A DNA stretch of 34,027 bases from positions 1 to 34,027 of the forward strand of contig SKRE01000154.1 of NCBI GenBank assembly GCA_007118655.1, given 5' to 3'. This DNA comes from Clostridiales bacterium. Lineage in GTDB: Bacteria; Bacillota; Clostridia; Peptostreptococcales; T1SED10-28. Of the stretch, positions 19,190 to 28,764 are shown piece after piece. Below the pieces are notes generated by a model. The model did not search any database. It was not told the DNA's origin and saw nothing but the letters and a program-made list of their open reading frames with translations. Within the stretch, counting starts at the first letter, position 1; each line of letters begins with the position of its first letter. Both the position numbers and the translations under genes were made by a program.

Positions 19190-20428
19190 ATGAATAAAGT
19201 CCATCTTACCTTTGTCCAAATGGATATCGAGAAGAATCAATTTCAAAAAAACAAGGAGAAAATTCGAATGCTTCTTCAAAAGGCGGACCCTACGGATTTC
19301 ATCGTCCTTCCGGAGATGTGGTCCGTGGACTTCGATTTTAAGAACATGAAAAGTCATGGAGAAAATTATGATAAGCCTTTACAGTTTTTACAGCAGCTGG
19401 CCCGAAAACACAAGGCCACAATTGTGGGCGGCAGTGTCCCCCAGCAAACGGGGGACAAACTGTTTAACACCACCTTTGTTATCAATCCCACGGGAACCCT
19501 TCAGGGAATGTACTGGAAGATGCACCTGGTTTCCCAGGATAATTTGGAAGGTCAGATATTCGATCGGGGAGACAGAATTCCAAGGTTTTTCTCCCCTAAA
19601 GCCTCTTTTGGCGTTACCAACTGTTATGATCTTCGTTTCCCCGAGATTTTCCGGGGCATTTCGTTAAACGGCTCGGAAATTATTTTTCTGGTCGCCCAGT
19701 TTCCGGAACCTTTGTATTCCCACTGGATTACCCTGTTAAGGGCTCGGGCTATTGAAAACCAAGTATACATTGCTGCGGTCAACCGGGTGGGCCCCGGCTA
19801 TTTCGGTCACTCCCTGGTGGTGGATCCCCAGGGGGAAGTGATTTTTGAAGGAGACCAATCAGAAAATCTTTACCAGATTACTATTGATTTGGACCGGGTA
19901 AAGCAGGAAAAAGAAAAACGGAATGATTTATCCGTCATTAACGAACATGCCTATAATAAATGGGTCTACCCCCATAATTTTATCGGTGTGGGGGGCCTGC
20001 TGGAGATTGACGACAGGGTATTGATGGTTAAACAGAATTACGGCCGCCTAAAAGGCATGTGGTTAATGCCGGGAGGGCATCTGGACAAAGGAGAGAAGCT
20101 GAATCAGGGAGTGGAACGGGAGGTTCTTGAAGAAACCCAGATAAAAGGGGAAGCTACGGATATTATTGCCATTCGGTCCAACAGTACCGAAGAGGTTGTG
20201 GACTGCTACATCGTATTTAAAATGGACTATATCGAAGGCACACCCATCCCCGACGGATTCGAGAACACCGATGCCCGTTTCTTTACAAAAGAGGAAATCA
20301 TGACCCGCCAGGATGTGGCTCCCTTAGCTGCGGAAATCATCCAGTATTATTTTGAAAACAAACATCGGGGGTTTAAGGAACGTAAAGACTTTGCCTCCTT
20401 TAACGACGATTATACGCTTTACACCTAG
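19190..20428 (+). CDS. Carbon-nitrogen hydrolase (nitrilase/omega-amidase-like) fused to a C-terminal Nudix hydrolase domain
   Basis: Nitrilase E/K/C: LPEMWS, YWKMHLVSQ, FGVTNCYDLRFPEIFR; Nudix box GGHLDKGEKLNQGVEREVLEET. Confidence 0.92.
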   Translation: MNKVHLTFVQMDIEKNQFQKNKEKIRMLLQKADPTDFIVLPEMWSVDFDFKNMKSHGENYDKPLQFLQQLARKHKATIVGGSVPQQTGDKLFNTTFVINPTGTLQGMYWKMHLVSQDNLEGQIFDRGDRIPRFFSPKASFGVTNCYDLRFPEIFRGISLNGSEIIFLVAQFPEPLYSHWITLLRARAIENQVYIAAVNRVGPGYFGHSLVVDPQGEVIFEGDQSENLYQITIDLDRVKQEKEKRNDLSVINEHAYNKWVYPHNFIGVGGLLEIDDRVLMVKQNYGRLKGMWLMPGGHLDKGEKLNQGVEREVLEETQIKGEATDIIAIRSNSTEEVVDCYIVFKMDYIEGTPIPDGFENTDARFFTKEEIMTRQDVAPLAAEIIQYYFENKHRGFKERKDFASFNDDYTLYT

Positions 20429-20471
20429 GTTTTGAAGTGCCCTTTTTCGAATACCGGCCCTCAATCCAAAT

Positions 20472-20519
20472 AAAAGGTGCTGCCATCTCGGGATGTTTCC
20501 CGGGACAGCAGCACCTTTT
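20472..20519. terminator. Terminator between convergent genes
   Basis: AAAAGGTGCTG...CAGCACCTTTT inverted repeat with A/T tracts. Confidence 0.8.
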
Positions 20520-20563
20520 CTCCGTTCTTTTGCTTTCTCCTTACTCTTGCACCGTTTTTCCCT

Positions 20564-21112
20564 TTATTCTTCCTGATCCTTTTGAAATTCCACATAGGTC
20601 AGATTGGTCTCTAAAAATCGGGCGATGGCATACAGCGTATCGGACAGACGGTTGACATAACGGATCAGTTCTTTCCGGATGTCCGCTTCCTTACTCAGGG
20701 TAAGCATTCTTCGTTCTCCCCGTCGGCAAATGGTTCTTGCCAGATGAAGGGCTGCACTCTCCTGATTGGATCCGGGAATAATAAACATGGATTTTTCTTC
20801 CTTGTTCATCTTCTCCAGATAGTGGTCAATGAGTCCTTCCAGTTTTTTTATGTCCGCTTCTTTGATTTTCTCGGGGAAAGTCTCTCCCTTTGTGGTGGCC
20901 AGCTCTCCGGCTACATCAAATAGGCTGCGTTGAATATCAAAGAGAATTTTTCGGGTTTCTTCATCCTTAATAAAGCTGCGGGCCAGTCCAATGCTGGAAT
21001 TCAGTTCATCTATGGTTCCATAGCTCTCTACCCTTATGGAGTCCTTGTCCACCCGGGTGTCATCAAATAAACTGGTTTGTCCTTTATCTCCGGTTTTCGT
21101 ATAAATTTTCAT
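20564..21112 (-). CDS. PduO-type cob(I)yrinic acid a,c-diamide adenosyltransferase
   Basis: MKIYTKTGDKGQTSLFDDTRVDKDSIRVESYGTIDELNSSIG, ARTICRRGERRM, YVNRLSDTLYAIAR. Confidence 0.95.
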   Translation of the reverse strand: MKIYTKTGDKGQTSLFDDTRVDKDSIRVESYGTIDELNSSIGLARSFIKDEETRKILFDIQRSLFDVAGELATTKGETFPEKIKEADIKKLEGLIDHYLEKMNKEEKSMFIIPGSNQESAALHLARTICRRGERRMLTLSKEADIRKELIRYVNRLSDTLYAIARFLETNLTYVEFQKDQEE

Positions 21113-21212
21113 TAAAACACCCCATCTTTTTATATTTTTTAGGCATTACTCCTATACTCTATATTTTCCCTGCTTTCCGATAAGTAAACATCTTGATATG
21201 TTTTACGGTTTA

Positions 21213-22601
21213 TTATAAAATCAGCTGATCCTTCCCCGACTTTTTCGCAGCACATTCCCACTTGATGAGGTCCGCAATTTTTTCCAACCCTTTTCGAATC
21301 TCTTTTTCCTCAACATTGGCTATACTCATGCGAAAATAGGATTTATCGGTTTTTTCATGGAAAAACAGCCGCCCGGGAGCCACGATAATATTCATCGCTT
21401 CCAATTGGTTGATAAATTCCTGTTCATTTATCGTCTCTGGAAGTTCAAACCAGAAGTTCAGCCCCCCCTTTGGAAAAGTGAATTTCACGTTTTTCGGCAT
21501 TTTATCCCTGATTTCTTCCATGGCCAGGTCAAAACGTTTCTGATACAAGTTTTTCAGGGCTTCAATGTGTTTTCCCCACAACCCCTGTCCCATATACTCT
21601 TTTAAGGCTCTTTGCAAAAGTCCCGAGGTGGAAATATCGGAAATAAGCTTGGCTTCAAGAATAGCGGATTGGAGTTCTTCGGGTACCACCAAAAATCCTA
21701 ATCGAAGGCCGGGCATAAAGATCTTCGAAAAACTTTTTAAGTAAATCACTTTGTTTTCTTTATCCATGCTTTTAAGTGTCCTTGAATCCTGGGAATAAAA
21801 ACTTAAATCACTTAAATAGTCGTCTTCCAAAATGTAAAAGTCATACTCCTTTGCCAAGGATAAAAGCTTGTTTTTCTGATAACTGCTATAGGAGGTGCCC
21901 GTAGGATTTTGAAAATTCGGCATTACATACAGCAACTTGGGATCGGTTCGTTTTATGGCCTCCTCCAGCTTTTTCAAGTCCATTCCGTCGTTTTTCAGCG
22001 GTACCCCTTCCAGTTGTACTCCCCTGGACTTAAAAGCCCCGATGGCTCCCGTATAGGAGGGGTTTTCTATAATCACGGTGTCCTTTTCAGTAAGCAGGGC
22101 CTTTACTATAAGGTCAATTCCCTGCTGGGCACCGGAGATCACATGGATTTGGTCCTCATGACTTTGGATATTATACTTTCGGATGTATTCCCGAAGTTCC
22201 CGACGAAGCTCCATATCTCCCTGCCCAAGGGTGTACTCAAAGGCCTTTGCTCCGTCCTTATCCATTACATGATTGATGATTTTTTTAAAATCCTCTATTG
22301 GAAAAAAATCATAGGATGGGGTTCCGCTGGCAAAGTTCAGGATTTTTTCTTCCCGGGATTTAACAAAACTCCCGCTTCCCGGCTTTTTTATGATGTAATC
22401 CTTGTCTTCCAATACTTCATAGGCTCTTACCACCGTGGCGATGTTCACATCCAGTAACTCTGCAAGCTTTTTAATCGAAGGCAGCCGTTCTTCTCCTTTG
22501 ATGACCTTTTCTTCGATCAGTCCCAGGATCTGGTCTGCCAGTTGCTGATATAAATAATCCGTTCCCGTTTTAGCTAATTTGATTCCTCGATACTTCTCCA
22601 T
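21213..22601 (-). CDS. MocR/PdxR-type GntR-HTH plus aminotransferase-fold transcriptional regulator
   Basis: wHTH GEERLPSIKKLAELLDVNIATVVRAYEVLEDKDYI; PLP domain VMPNFQNPTGTSYS, YLKSFSKIFMPGLRLGFLV. ATG at 22601 (MEKYRGIK, RBS ggaggg) preferred over 22661. Confidence 0.93.
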   Translation of the reverse strand: MEKYRGIKLAKTGTDYLYQQLADQILGLIEEKVIKGEERLPSIKKLAELLDVNIATVVRAYEVLEDKDYIIKKPGSGSFVKSREEKILNFASGTPSYDFFPIEDFKKIINHVMDKDGAKAFEYTLGQGDMELRRELREYIRKYNIQSHEDQIHVISGAQQGIDLIVKALLTEKDTVIIENPSYTGAIGAFKSRGVQLEGVPLKNDGMDLKKLEEAIKRTDPKLLYVMPNFQNPTGTSYSSYQKNKLLSLAKEYDFYILEDDYLSDLSFYSQDSRTLKSMDKENKVIYLKSFSKIFMPGLRLGFLVVPEELQSAILEAKLISDISTSGLLQRALKEYMGQGLWGKHIEALKNLYQKRFDLAMEEIRDKMPKNVKFTFPKGGLNFWFELPETINEQEFINQLEAMNIIVAPGRLFFHEKTDKSYFRMSIANVEEKEIRKGLEKIADLIKWECAAKKSGKDQLIL

Positions 22602-22640
22602 AGGGCCCTCCCTTCCATAAAAATTTATGTATATTATACT

Positions 22641-22661
22641 ATAGCACACTGAAAATAGCAC
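22641..22661 (-). promoter_or_regulatory. Direct repeats GTGCTAT-N7-GTGCTAT at the MocR gene promoter
   Basis: ATAGCAC at 22641-22647 and 22655-22661, next to a TATAAT-like -10 on the minus strand. Confidence 0.45.
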
Positions 22662-22768
22662 TTTCCCTTAGGATCTTTGAAATTGACCTTTGTTAAAAAT
22701 TATGAGATAATAATTTTGTCAGTGGAATATTCTAAATTGTCGCAAAACTAATGAGGTGAGGTGTTTTT

Positions 22769-23728
22769 ATGAAAAATGTTTATAATGTAGGTATCATCGG
22801 CGTGGGGATTGTGGGAGAGCGATTGATTAAGACCTTCAATCAAAACCCCCGATTCCGCATAATACAAATTACCGACAAGAATCCTGAAAGACTTGGGGAA
22901 ATGGCTGAAAAGTATGATCTTACCGCCGTAAATGAATATCAGGAAATTCTTGATAATGCCTTGGTGGATCTGGTGTATCTTGCGGTTCCTCCCAAACATC
23001 ACCACAGCATTGGAATGAAAATCATTGAATCGGGAAAAGCATTCTTTTGTGAAAAGCCCTTGGCTAATTCCACCAAAGAAGCTCGGGATATGTACACCGC
23101 CGCACAGGAAAAGGGAATTATTAATGCGATGAACTTTCCTCTGCCCTATACAAATGCCGTAAAGAAAGCGGAAAATCTAATTAAAGAGAATTATATCGGC
23201 AAAATTCGAAGAGTGGAGCTTACGGGGTATTTTGCAGAATGGCCCAGACACTGGCAGCAAAATCCTTGGATTGACACAAAGGAACAGGGCGGTTTTACCA
23301 GAGAGGTCTTCACCCATTATATTCAATTAATTCAGCGTTTTTATGGTAATATTTTCGATATCCGCTCACAAATTAAGTATCCCGCTGACGAAGAATCAGC
23401 AGAGCGGGAACTTATAGCCACGGGATGTCTTACCAACGGTGTGAACGTTTTAATCAACGGACTTTGCGATGTGGGCCGGGAAGATTTCTTATCCTTAACC
23501 CTCTTTGGAGAAAACGGAGTAATTGCCCTGAGAAACTGGCGAAATATTTGGATTGCTCAAAAGGACGAAATTTTAAATAAACTTCCCTCGGAGGATGAAG
23601 ATACCACGGGTAAAATTGCAATGGAGCTTGCTAAGGCCCTGGATGGAGAGCCGGGAAATCTGGTAACCTTCAAGGACGGCTATGAAACCCATGGAATCAT
23701 CGAGGAACTGTTAAAGGGTCGTGATTAA
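22769..23728 (+). CDS. Gfo/Idh/MocA family oxidoreductase
   Basis: NVGIIGVGIVGERLIKTF, YLAVPPKHHH, FFCEKPLANSTKEA. Confidence 0.92.
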   Translation: MKNVYNVGIIGVGIVGERLIKTFNQNPRFRIIQITDKNPERLGEMAEKYDLTAVNEYQEILDNALVDLVYLAVPPKHHHSIGMKIIESGKAFFCEKPLANSTKEARDMYTAAQEKGIINAMNFPLPYTNAVKKAENLIKENYIGKIRRVELTGYFAEWPRHWQQNPWIDTKEQGGFTREVFTHYIQLIQRFYGNIFDIRSQIKYPADEESAERELIATGCLTNGVNVLINGLCDVGREDFLSLTLFGENGVIALRNWRNIWIAQKDEILNKLPSEDEDTTGKIAMELAKALDGEPGNLVTFKDGYETHGIIEELLKGRD

Positions 23729-24697
23729 AATCCCGATTAAGTAGATCCCGTACATTCCTAACAATGACCAACCCATGTTCTTTGTCAGCTGTTTTTTGCG
23801 ACTGTGCACAAAAGCCATAATCGCGGTAGTAATGATCAGTACAAAGGGCAAGTGGAATCCCAGTATACTGCTTCCGATGGGTACCGGTTCCAATGTTGCC
23901 ATTAGTCCAATCACTAAAATAATATTTAATATGTTTGCCCCCATAATATTGCCCACGGATAAATCCTGGGCTTTTTTTCTTATGGCGGAAATTGCAGTGA
24001 CCAGCTCCGGTAAGGAAGTTCCCACCGAGGTCATGGTAAGACCGATAATCAAGTCCGGCACACCCAGAAGCTGTGCGATGATTTCCCCGTTGTTTACTAA
24101 TAAATCCGCCCCGAATACAGTCATTCCCAGCCCTAAAATGAAAATGAATACGGAGTACAGCACTTCCTTTTTCTCTATTTTTACAGCGGGTGCAGCGCCC
24201 CGGTTTTCTTTAGCCCTTTCCAGTTTTTCTTCCTGTTGAATTTTCCGAGCCTCCCAGACATTTCGAAGCAGGTAAAAGACCAACAAACCAAGAAGCAGGA
24301 TTCCGGTCCAACGCAGAAGTTCGCCGAAGAGCAGTCCTAAGGCGATGACAAGCACCACAAGAAAAAACAGTCCTTTGCTGTTTTGTTTAAGGCTTTTGCC
24401 ATGATTGATTTTGGGCTGGGTAAAAATCAAGATCATCGCCAGTACCACGCCGGAGTTAAAAGCAATGGACCCCAGAACGTTTCCCATAGCCATATCCGTA
24501 TTCCCTTTCAATGCGGAATTCGTGGATACCATAGCCTCCGGCAAGGTGGTGCAAAGACTGACCAGGGTTGCTCCGATCATGATATCCGAAATTTTTAGCG
24601 CTCTTGCAATCCATACGGCACCTTCTACAAACCAGTCACTGCCTTTAATAATCAATAACAATCCTAAAAAAAACCATATAAACGGCATAATTTCCAT
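23711..24697 (-). CDS. Calcium/sodium antiporter (CaCA family, YrbG-like)
   Basis: Two alpha repeats: LPEAMVSTNSALKGNTDMAMGNVLGSIAFN and GTSLPELVTAISAIRKKAQDLSVGNIMGANILN. Confidence 0.93.
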   Translation of the reverse strand: MEIMPFIWFFLGLLLIIKGSDWFVEGAVWIARALKISDIMIGATLVSLCTTLPEAMVSTNSALKGNTDMAMGNVLGSIAFNSGVVLAMILIFTQPKINHGKSLKQNSKGLFFLVVLVIALGLLFGELLRWTGILLLGLLVFYLLRNVWEARKIQQEEKLERAKENRGAAPAVKIEKKEVLYSVFIFILGLGMTVFGADLLVNNGEIIAQLLGVPDLIIGLTMTSVGTSLPELVTAISAIRKKAQDLSVGNIMGANILNIILVIGLMATLEPVPIGSSILGFHLPFVLIITTAIMAFVHSRKKQLTKNMGWSLLGMYGIYLIGILITTL

Positions 24698-24811
24698 ATA
24701 ATGTCCTCCATTTTTCCTGCCTTGTGTCTTCCCATGGATTTTATTATAACCATATTTTTATAATATTACCAGGAATCCTTAAGGGCTGTTGTTTTTAGGT
24801 TTTGAGGTTTG

Positions 24812-25630
24812 CTAATCAGTAAAAAACGGCATAATTACTTCAATTATTCGGTTAGCGATTTTTTCATACCCGGCTCCGTTGGGATGCAGCAGATCCGGGG
24901 AAAGGCTTTCCGTCAGCTGAAATTGAAAAAGGTCATAGGTGGGAATCCAAACAAAATCCTGTTCTTTTTCAATCATCTGATAGGTTATGGCGTTCCACCG
25001 CAGCAAAAATTCAGTCTCCTCCGGGCTTTCATCTGAGTAATCCAGATTGTACAGTCCTAAAAACACCACCAGGGCCCCGGGGTTCGCTTCCCGAATACGC
25101 CGGATGGTTTCCTCCAAAGCTTCTTGATACCCTTCTTCGATGTTCTGATAGGCTTCCGTCCATTCACTGGCAGGCAGTCCTCTTATGCTTCGTACATCAT
25201 TTCCCCCGATGGAGATCATAATCATATCCGTATGTTGAAGTTCTTCTTGGAACTCATTATTATTCAACAGTTCCAACATCTCTGAAATTCTGAAACCCTC
25301 CACTGCATAATTATCGTGAATAATCGGCACATCCAGGAATTCATCGAGCTTTTGAACGGTTCTCCCTGCAAATCCCAGGCCTTCTTCATCGCCGGTTCCC
25401 CGGGCTAAAGAATCTCCAAGGGTCAAAATGTGATGCCCGCCATCGTTTACTTCCTCTATTTCTTCACTTCGTTCCTCTATCCTGTTTTCTCCATTAGCGG
25501 TTTCTTCCTCCTGCATGGCTCCTTGGGTCACCTGGAAGGCTTGAAGGATTCCAAAAATGAAAAAAGGAACAGCAATAATTACACTTACCAATGTTATGGG
25601 CCAAATTGCTTTTTTTATCGATTTTAACAT
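24812..25630 (-). CDS. SGNH/GDSL-type lipase/esterase with N-terminal signal anchor
   Basis: ILTLGDSLARGTG, ISIGGNDVR, DLLHPNGAGYEKIA. Confidence 0.9.
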   Translation of the reverse strand: MLKSIKKAIWPITLVSVIIAVPFFIFGILQAFQVTQGAMQEEETANGENRIEERSEEIEEVNDGGHHILTLGDSLARGTGDEEGLGFAGRTVQKLDEFLDVPIIHDNYAVEGFRISEMLELLNNNEFQEELQHTDMIMISIGGNDVRSIRGLPASEWTEAYQNIEEGYQEALEETIRRIREANPGALVVFLGLYNLDYSDESPEETEFLLRWNAITYQMIEKEQDFVWIPTYDLFQFQLTESLSPDLLHPNGAGYEKIANRIIEVIMPFFTD

Positions 25631-25640
25631 TTTTCTCCTC

Positions 25641-26654
25641 CTAATCTAAAATATCCTTATAAGAAAATACTCCAAAGGCTACCAGGGTGGCAGCCAAGGC
25701 CCAAAGCAGCAATACACCGATGGAAAAACTTAAACTCAGCCCCTCCACCGGCTGTAGATCCCCGGATAAAAAGTCGGTCAGACGAAGATTCACATTGAAT
25801 AAATACCGGGTGATTTCCCAGTCACTGATAAAGAAACTTAAAAACGTTCCCCCGATTAAGGAAGACATCATAATCCCGATGGATGCCGCCGTGCTTTTTA
25901 CCAGGACGGAAACCATCAAGGCCATCTTTCCAATGGAAAAGGCCACGATATATCCCAGGGAATAGGTCATAAAAATATAGGTTCCCCGGGATACGGTTTG
26001 AATATTGGAGGCATCCAGCTCTCCGTTAACCACACGAAACCCCGTAATCACCGGTTCCCTAAAACCACCGTGCCCGAAGGTAATATAGGAAATCCCCAAG
26101 GCAATAACTGCCATCAGCAAAATTACGATCATCTCTAAAATTGTCAGTGCCAGTAATTTGGAAGTCAAGATCTTCCAACGGGGAACCGGCCGGGTCATCA
26201 GCAGTTTAATCGTTCCCGTGGTGGATTCCTTGGATACAATATCCGATGCCAACAGGATGATCAGCAGGGGAAGAAACAGGAATATGGATTGCTCCATAAA
26301 GTTGCTCATAAACTGGGCCGCACTGAAAGTGGTGGGATTGATATCCTCGGCTAAATAATACCGCAGCTGCTCTGCTCGTACTTGGATGCTTGCTCTTCCT
26401 TCTTCGGGGATAAAGGGATTGTCCAGCCGTCTTTCCAGGTCCAGAAGCTGCTGATTCGTAATTTCCCGCCAGTCGTCCACGTCGTCGATCCCAAGCCTCT
26501 CGGCAATTTGGCTTTGGGTCCGCTCCCTTGTATAATGTTCTCCATAGGCAAATAGACCGATCAGGATGATCAAAATTCCAACAATCACCCAGAGACGCTT
26601 TTTCATAATGATTTTAAAAACTTCGTTTCCCACTAAGCTATACAATTTCATCAC
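25641..26654 (-). CDS. ABC-2 type transporter permease
   Basis: N-terminal TM, long extracytoplasmic loop, DIVSKESTTGTIKLLMTRPVPRWKILTSKLLAL. Confidence 0.88.
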   Translation of the reverse strand: MMKLYSLVGNEVFKIIMKKRLWVIVGILIILIGLFAYGEHYTRERTQSQIAERLGIDDVDDWREITNQQLLDLERRLDNPFIPEEGRASIQVRAEQLRYYLAEDINPTTFSAAQFMSNFMEQSIFLFLPLLIILLASDIVSKESTTGTIKLLMTRPVPRWKILTSKLLALTILEMIVILLMAVIALGISYITFGHGGFREPVITGFRVVNGELDASNIQTVSRGTYIFMTYSLGYIVAFSIGKMALMVSVLVKSTAASIGIMMSSLIGGTFLSFFISDWEITRYLFNVNLRLTDFLSGDLQPVEGLSLSFSIGVLLLWALAATLVAFGVFSYKDILD

Positions 26655-27558
26655 CCGCTGTCAGGGCTAAGAAAAGATCCTCTAGGGATTTTTGATTTTT
26701 ATTCACATAGAGTAACCCCACATCCGCTTCCATAAATCGTTTATTCACCATGGATACCTGATCTTCCCCGATAAAGGCCAGCAAGGTTTGATCTTCCTTT
26801 AACTGTACCGCCGTTTGAAATTCTTCCTCCAGGATTTTTTTTCCTTGCTGAACCTCTTTGATCTTCCATATAATTCCCTGATCCTTCACGATGTTTTTTA
26901 CCGTGGTCACTTGAACCACTTCCCCCTGTTTGATAATCGCCACCCGGTCACACATCATTTCAATTTCCGCTAAAATATGACTGGAAACCAGCACCGCCAT
27001 AGACTCCTCATGGGCTAATTTTTGAATCAGTTTTCGAAATTCACTGATTCCTGCGGGATCCAAACCATTGGCCGGTTCATCCAGAATCAATAGTTTCGGT
27101 CTTTTCATGATGGCCTGGGCAATACCTAATCGCTGCTTCATCCCCAGGGAGTAGGTATATACCTTATCATCAATTCTCTTTTCCATACCCACAAGGGATA
27201 CCACTTCTTTCATTCTCTCCTTGGTGATTCCTTTTTCCATGGAGGCCAGAATTTTAAGGTTTTCCCACCCGGATAAATAATCATACATTTCAGGATTTTC
27301 AATAATGCACCCCACATTTTTCATAGCCTTTACAAAGTCTTTTTCAATGGAATGCCCCGCGATAAAAACTTCCCCTTTCGTCATCCGGATAAGTCCTACA
27401 ATCATTCTAAGGGTTGTGGTTTTCCCGGAGCCGTTGGGCCCTAAAAACCCTAGAACTTCTCCGGAAAACAGTTCCAAATTAATGCCTTTAATAATTTTTT
27501 TGCCTTTGATGGCTTTATGCACATTGCGCAGTTCTAGCACCAGCTCACTCATTTTCAT
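26638..27558 (-). CDS. ABC transporter ATP-binding protein
   Basis: GPNGSGKTTTLRM, YSLGMKQRLGIAQA, LLILDEPANGLDP. Confidence 0.95.
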   Translation of the reverse strand: MKMSELVLELRNVHKAIKGKKIIKGINLELFSGEVLGFLGPNGSGKTTTLRMIVGLIRMTKGEVFIAGHSIEKDFVKAMKNVGCIIENPEMYDYLSGWENLKILASMEKGITKERMKEVVSLVGMEKRIDDKVYTYSLGMKQRLGIAQAIMKRPKLLILDEPANGLDPAGISEFRKLIQKLAHEESMAVLVSSHILAEIEMMCDRVAIIKQGEVVQVTTVKNIVKDQGIIWKIKEVQQGKKILEEEFQTAVQLKEDQTLLAFIGEDQVSMVNKRFMEADVGLLYVNKNQKSLEDLFLALTAGDEIV

Positions 27559-27634
27559 TCCAGCTCTCTGTTTTAATTTTTATCTGGGATATTTATACCC
27601 AGAGGCCTCTGCTTATCCCATATAATTTATTCTC

Positions 27635-28741
27635 CTAGGCCTTAAAATTATAAATCGGTTTCAAATGTTTAAGAATCAGCACGGTAGGATGAATATGCTT
27701 TAGGATGTCCTCCATGGGTTTATATGCCATGGGGGCTTCGTCTAGGGTCTTAGAGCTTACGGAGGAGGAATAAATCCCCTTCATGGACTGTTTAAAAGCT
27801 TCCATGGATACCTGTCTTTTCGCTTCCCGCCGACTCATCAACCGGCCCGCACCATGGGGGGCGGAGTAGTTCCAATCCGCATTCCCAAGTCCTTCTCCCA
27901 GGAGACTGCCGTCCTTCATATTAATGGGGATCAAGACCTTTTCCCCTTTTTTAGCGGAAACCGCTCCCTTTCGAAGAATGTTTTCCTTAAGATCTATATA
28001 GTTGTGAATGGTATGAAAACTCTCTTCCATAGTAAAGGGACGGTTGAAAAATTCTTCCATCACTTTTCTTGCCATCACTTCCCGGTTAACCTTTGCATAA
28101 CGTTGAATCAAGTCCATATCGTGTAAATAATCTTCCAACTCTTTTCCTTCAAGGTAGCAAAGCTCTTTTGGAATTTCCCTTTGATCCTTTAGATTTTTTT
28201 GAGCGATTTTTTGATAGTATCTTGCAATCTGATTTCCTAAATTACGGCTGCCGCTGTGAAAAACCAGATACTGTTCCCCTTCGTCATCCCTATCAATTTC
28301 AATAAAATGGTTTCCTCCCCCAAGACTGCCCAGGGCTAAATTAAATTCCTCCGCACTTTTATCCAAGGCAGCAATGCCCTTAAGGCTCTTGATTTCCTTC
28401 ACATAATCAATCTGGGGCTTCTTATGATTTTTAAAACCGCTGGGAATGTTTCCCCGAATATACAAATCCAGTTTCCGTAAATCCACTTCCTTCTTTCCGA
28501 TGGGTACCGTAAGCATGCCGCAGCCAATATCCACCCCCACAAGATTGGGCACCACTTTATCCGTTACGGTCAGAGTCGTCCCGATGGTTGAACCCATACC
28601 CGCATGGGCATCGGGCATCACCCGTATTTTAGTATCTTTTAAAAACCATTGATCGCATAAAGTTTGAATCTGTTCTTTTGTCTGCTCCTCCAGTTCATCG
28701 CTGAAAACCTTGGCTTCGTTGTATTTTCCTTTGATTATCAT
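27635..28741 (-). CDS. rtcB: RtcB family 3'-phosphate RNA ligase
   Basis: MPDAHAGMGSTIGTT, GVDIGCGM, SLGGGNHFIEI, VFHSGSRNLGN, YSAPHGAGRLMSRREA. Confidence 0.95.
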   Translation of the reverse strand: MIIKGKYNEAKVFSDELEEQTKEQIQTLCDQWFLKDTKIRVMPDAHAGMGSTIGTTLTVTDKVVPNLVGVDIGCGMLTVPIGKKEVDLRKLDLYIRGNIPSGFKNHKKPQIDYVKEIKSLKGIAALDKSAEEFNLALGSLGGGNHFIEIDRDDEGEQYLVFHSGSRNLGNQIARYYQKIAQKNLKDQREIPKELCYLEGKELEDYLHDMDLIQRYAKVNREVMARKVMEEFFNRPFTMEESFHTIHNYIDLKENILRKGAVSAKKGEKVLIPINMKDGSLLGEGLGNADWNYSAPHGAGRLMSRREAKRQVSMEAFKQSMKGIYSSSVSSKTLDEAPMAYKPMEDILKHIHPTVLILKHLKPIYNFKA

Positions 28742-28764
28742 GGTTCTCCTCCTTTCTTAACCCA

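Noticed and set aside
19070-19357. 95-aa minus-strand ORF upstream of hemZ-like gene
   Set aside because: Antisense to the nitrilase start and its promoter region; no conserved motifs.
21909-22457. 182-aa plus-strand ORF antisense to the MocR regulator
   Set aside because: Shadow ORF with no RBS or family support.
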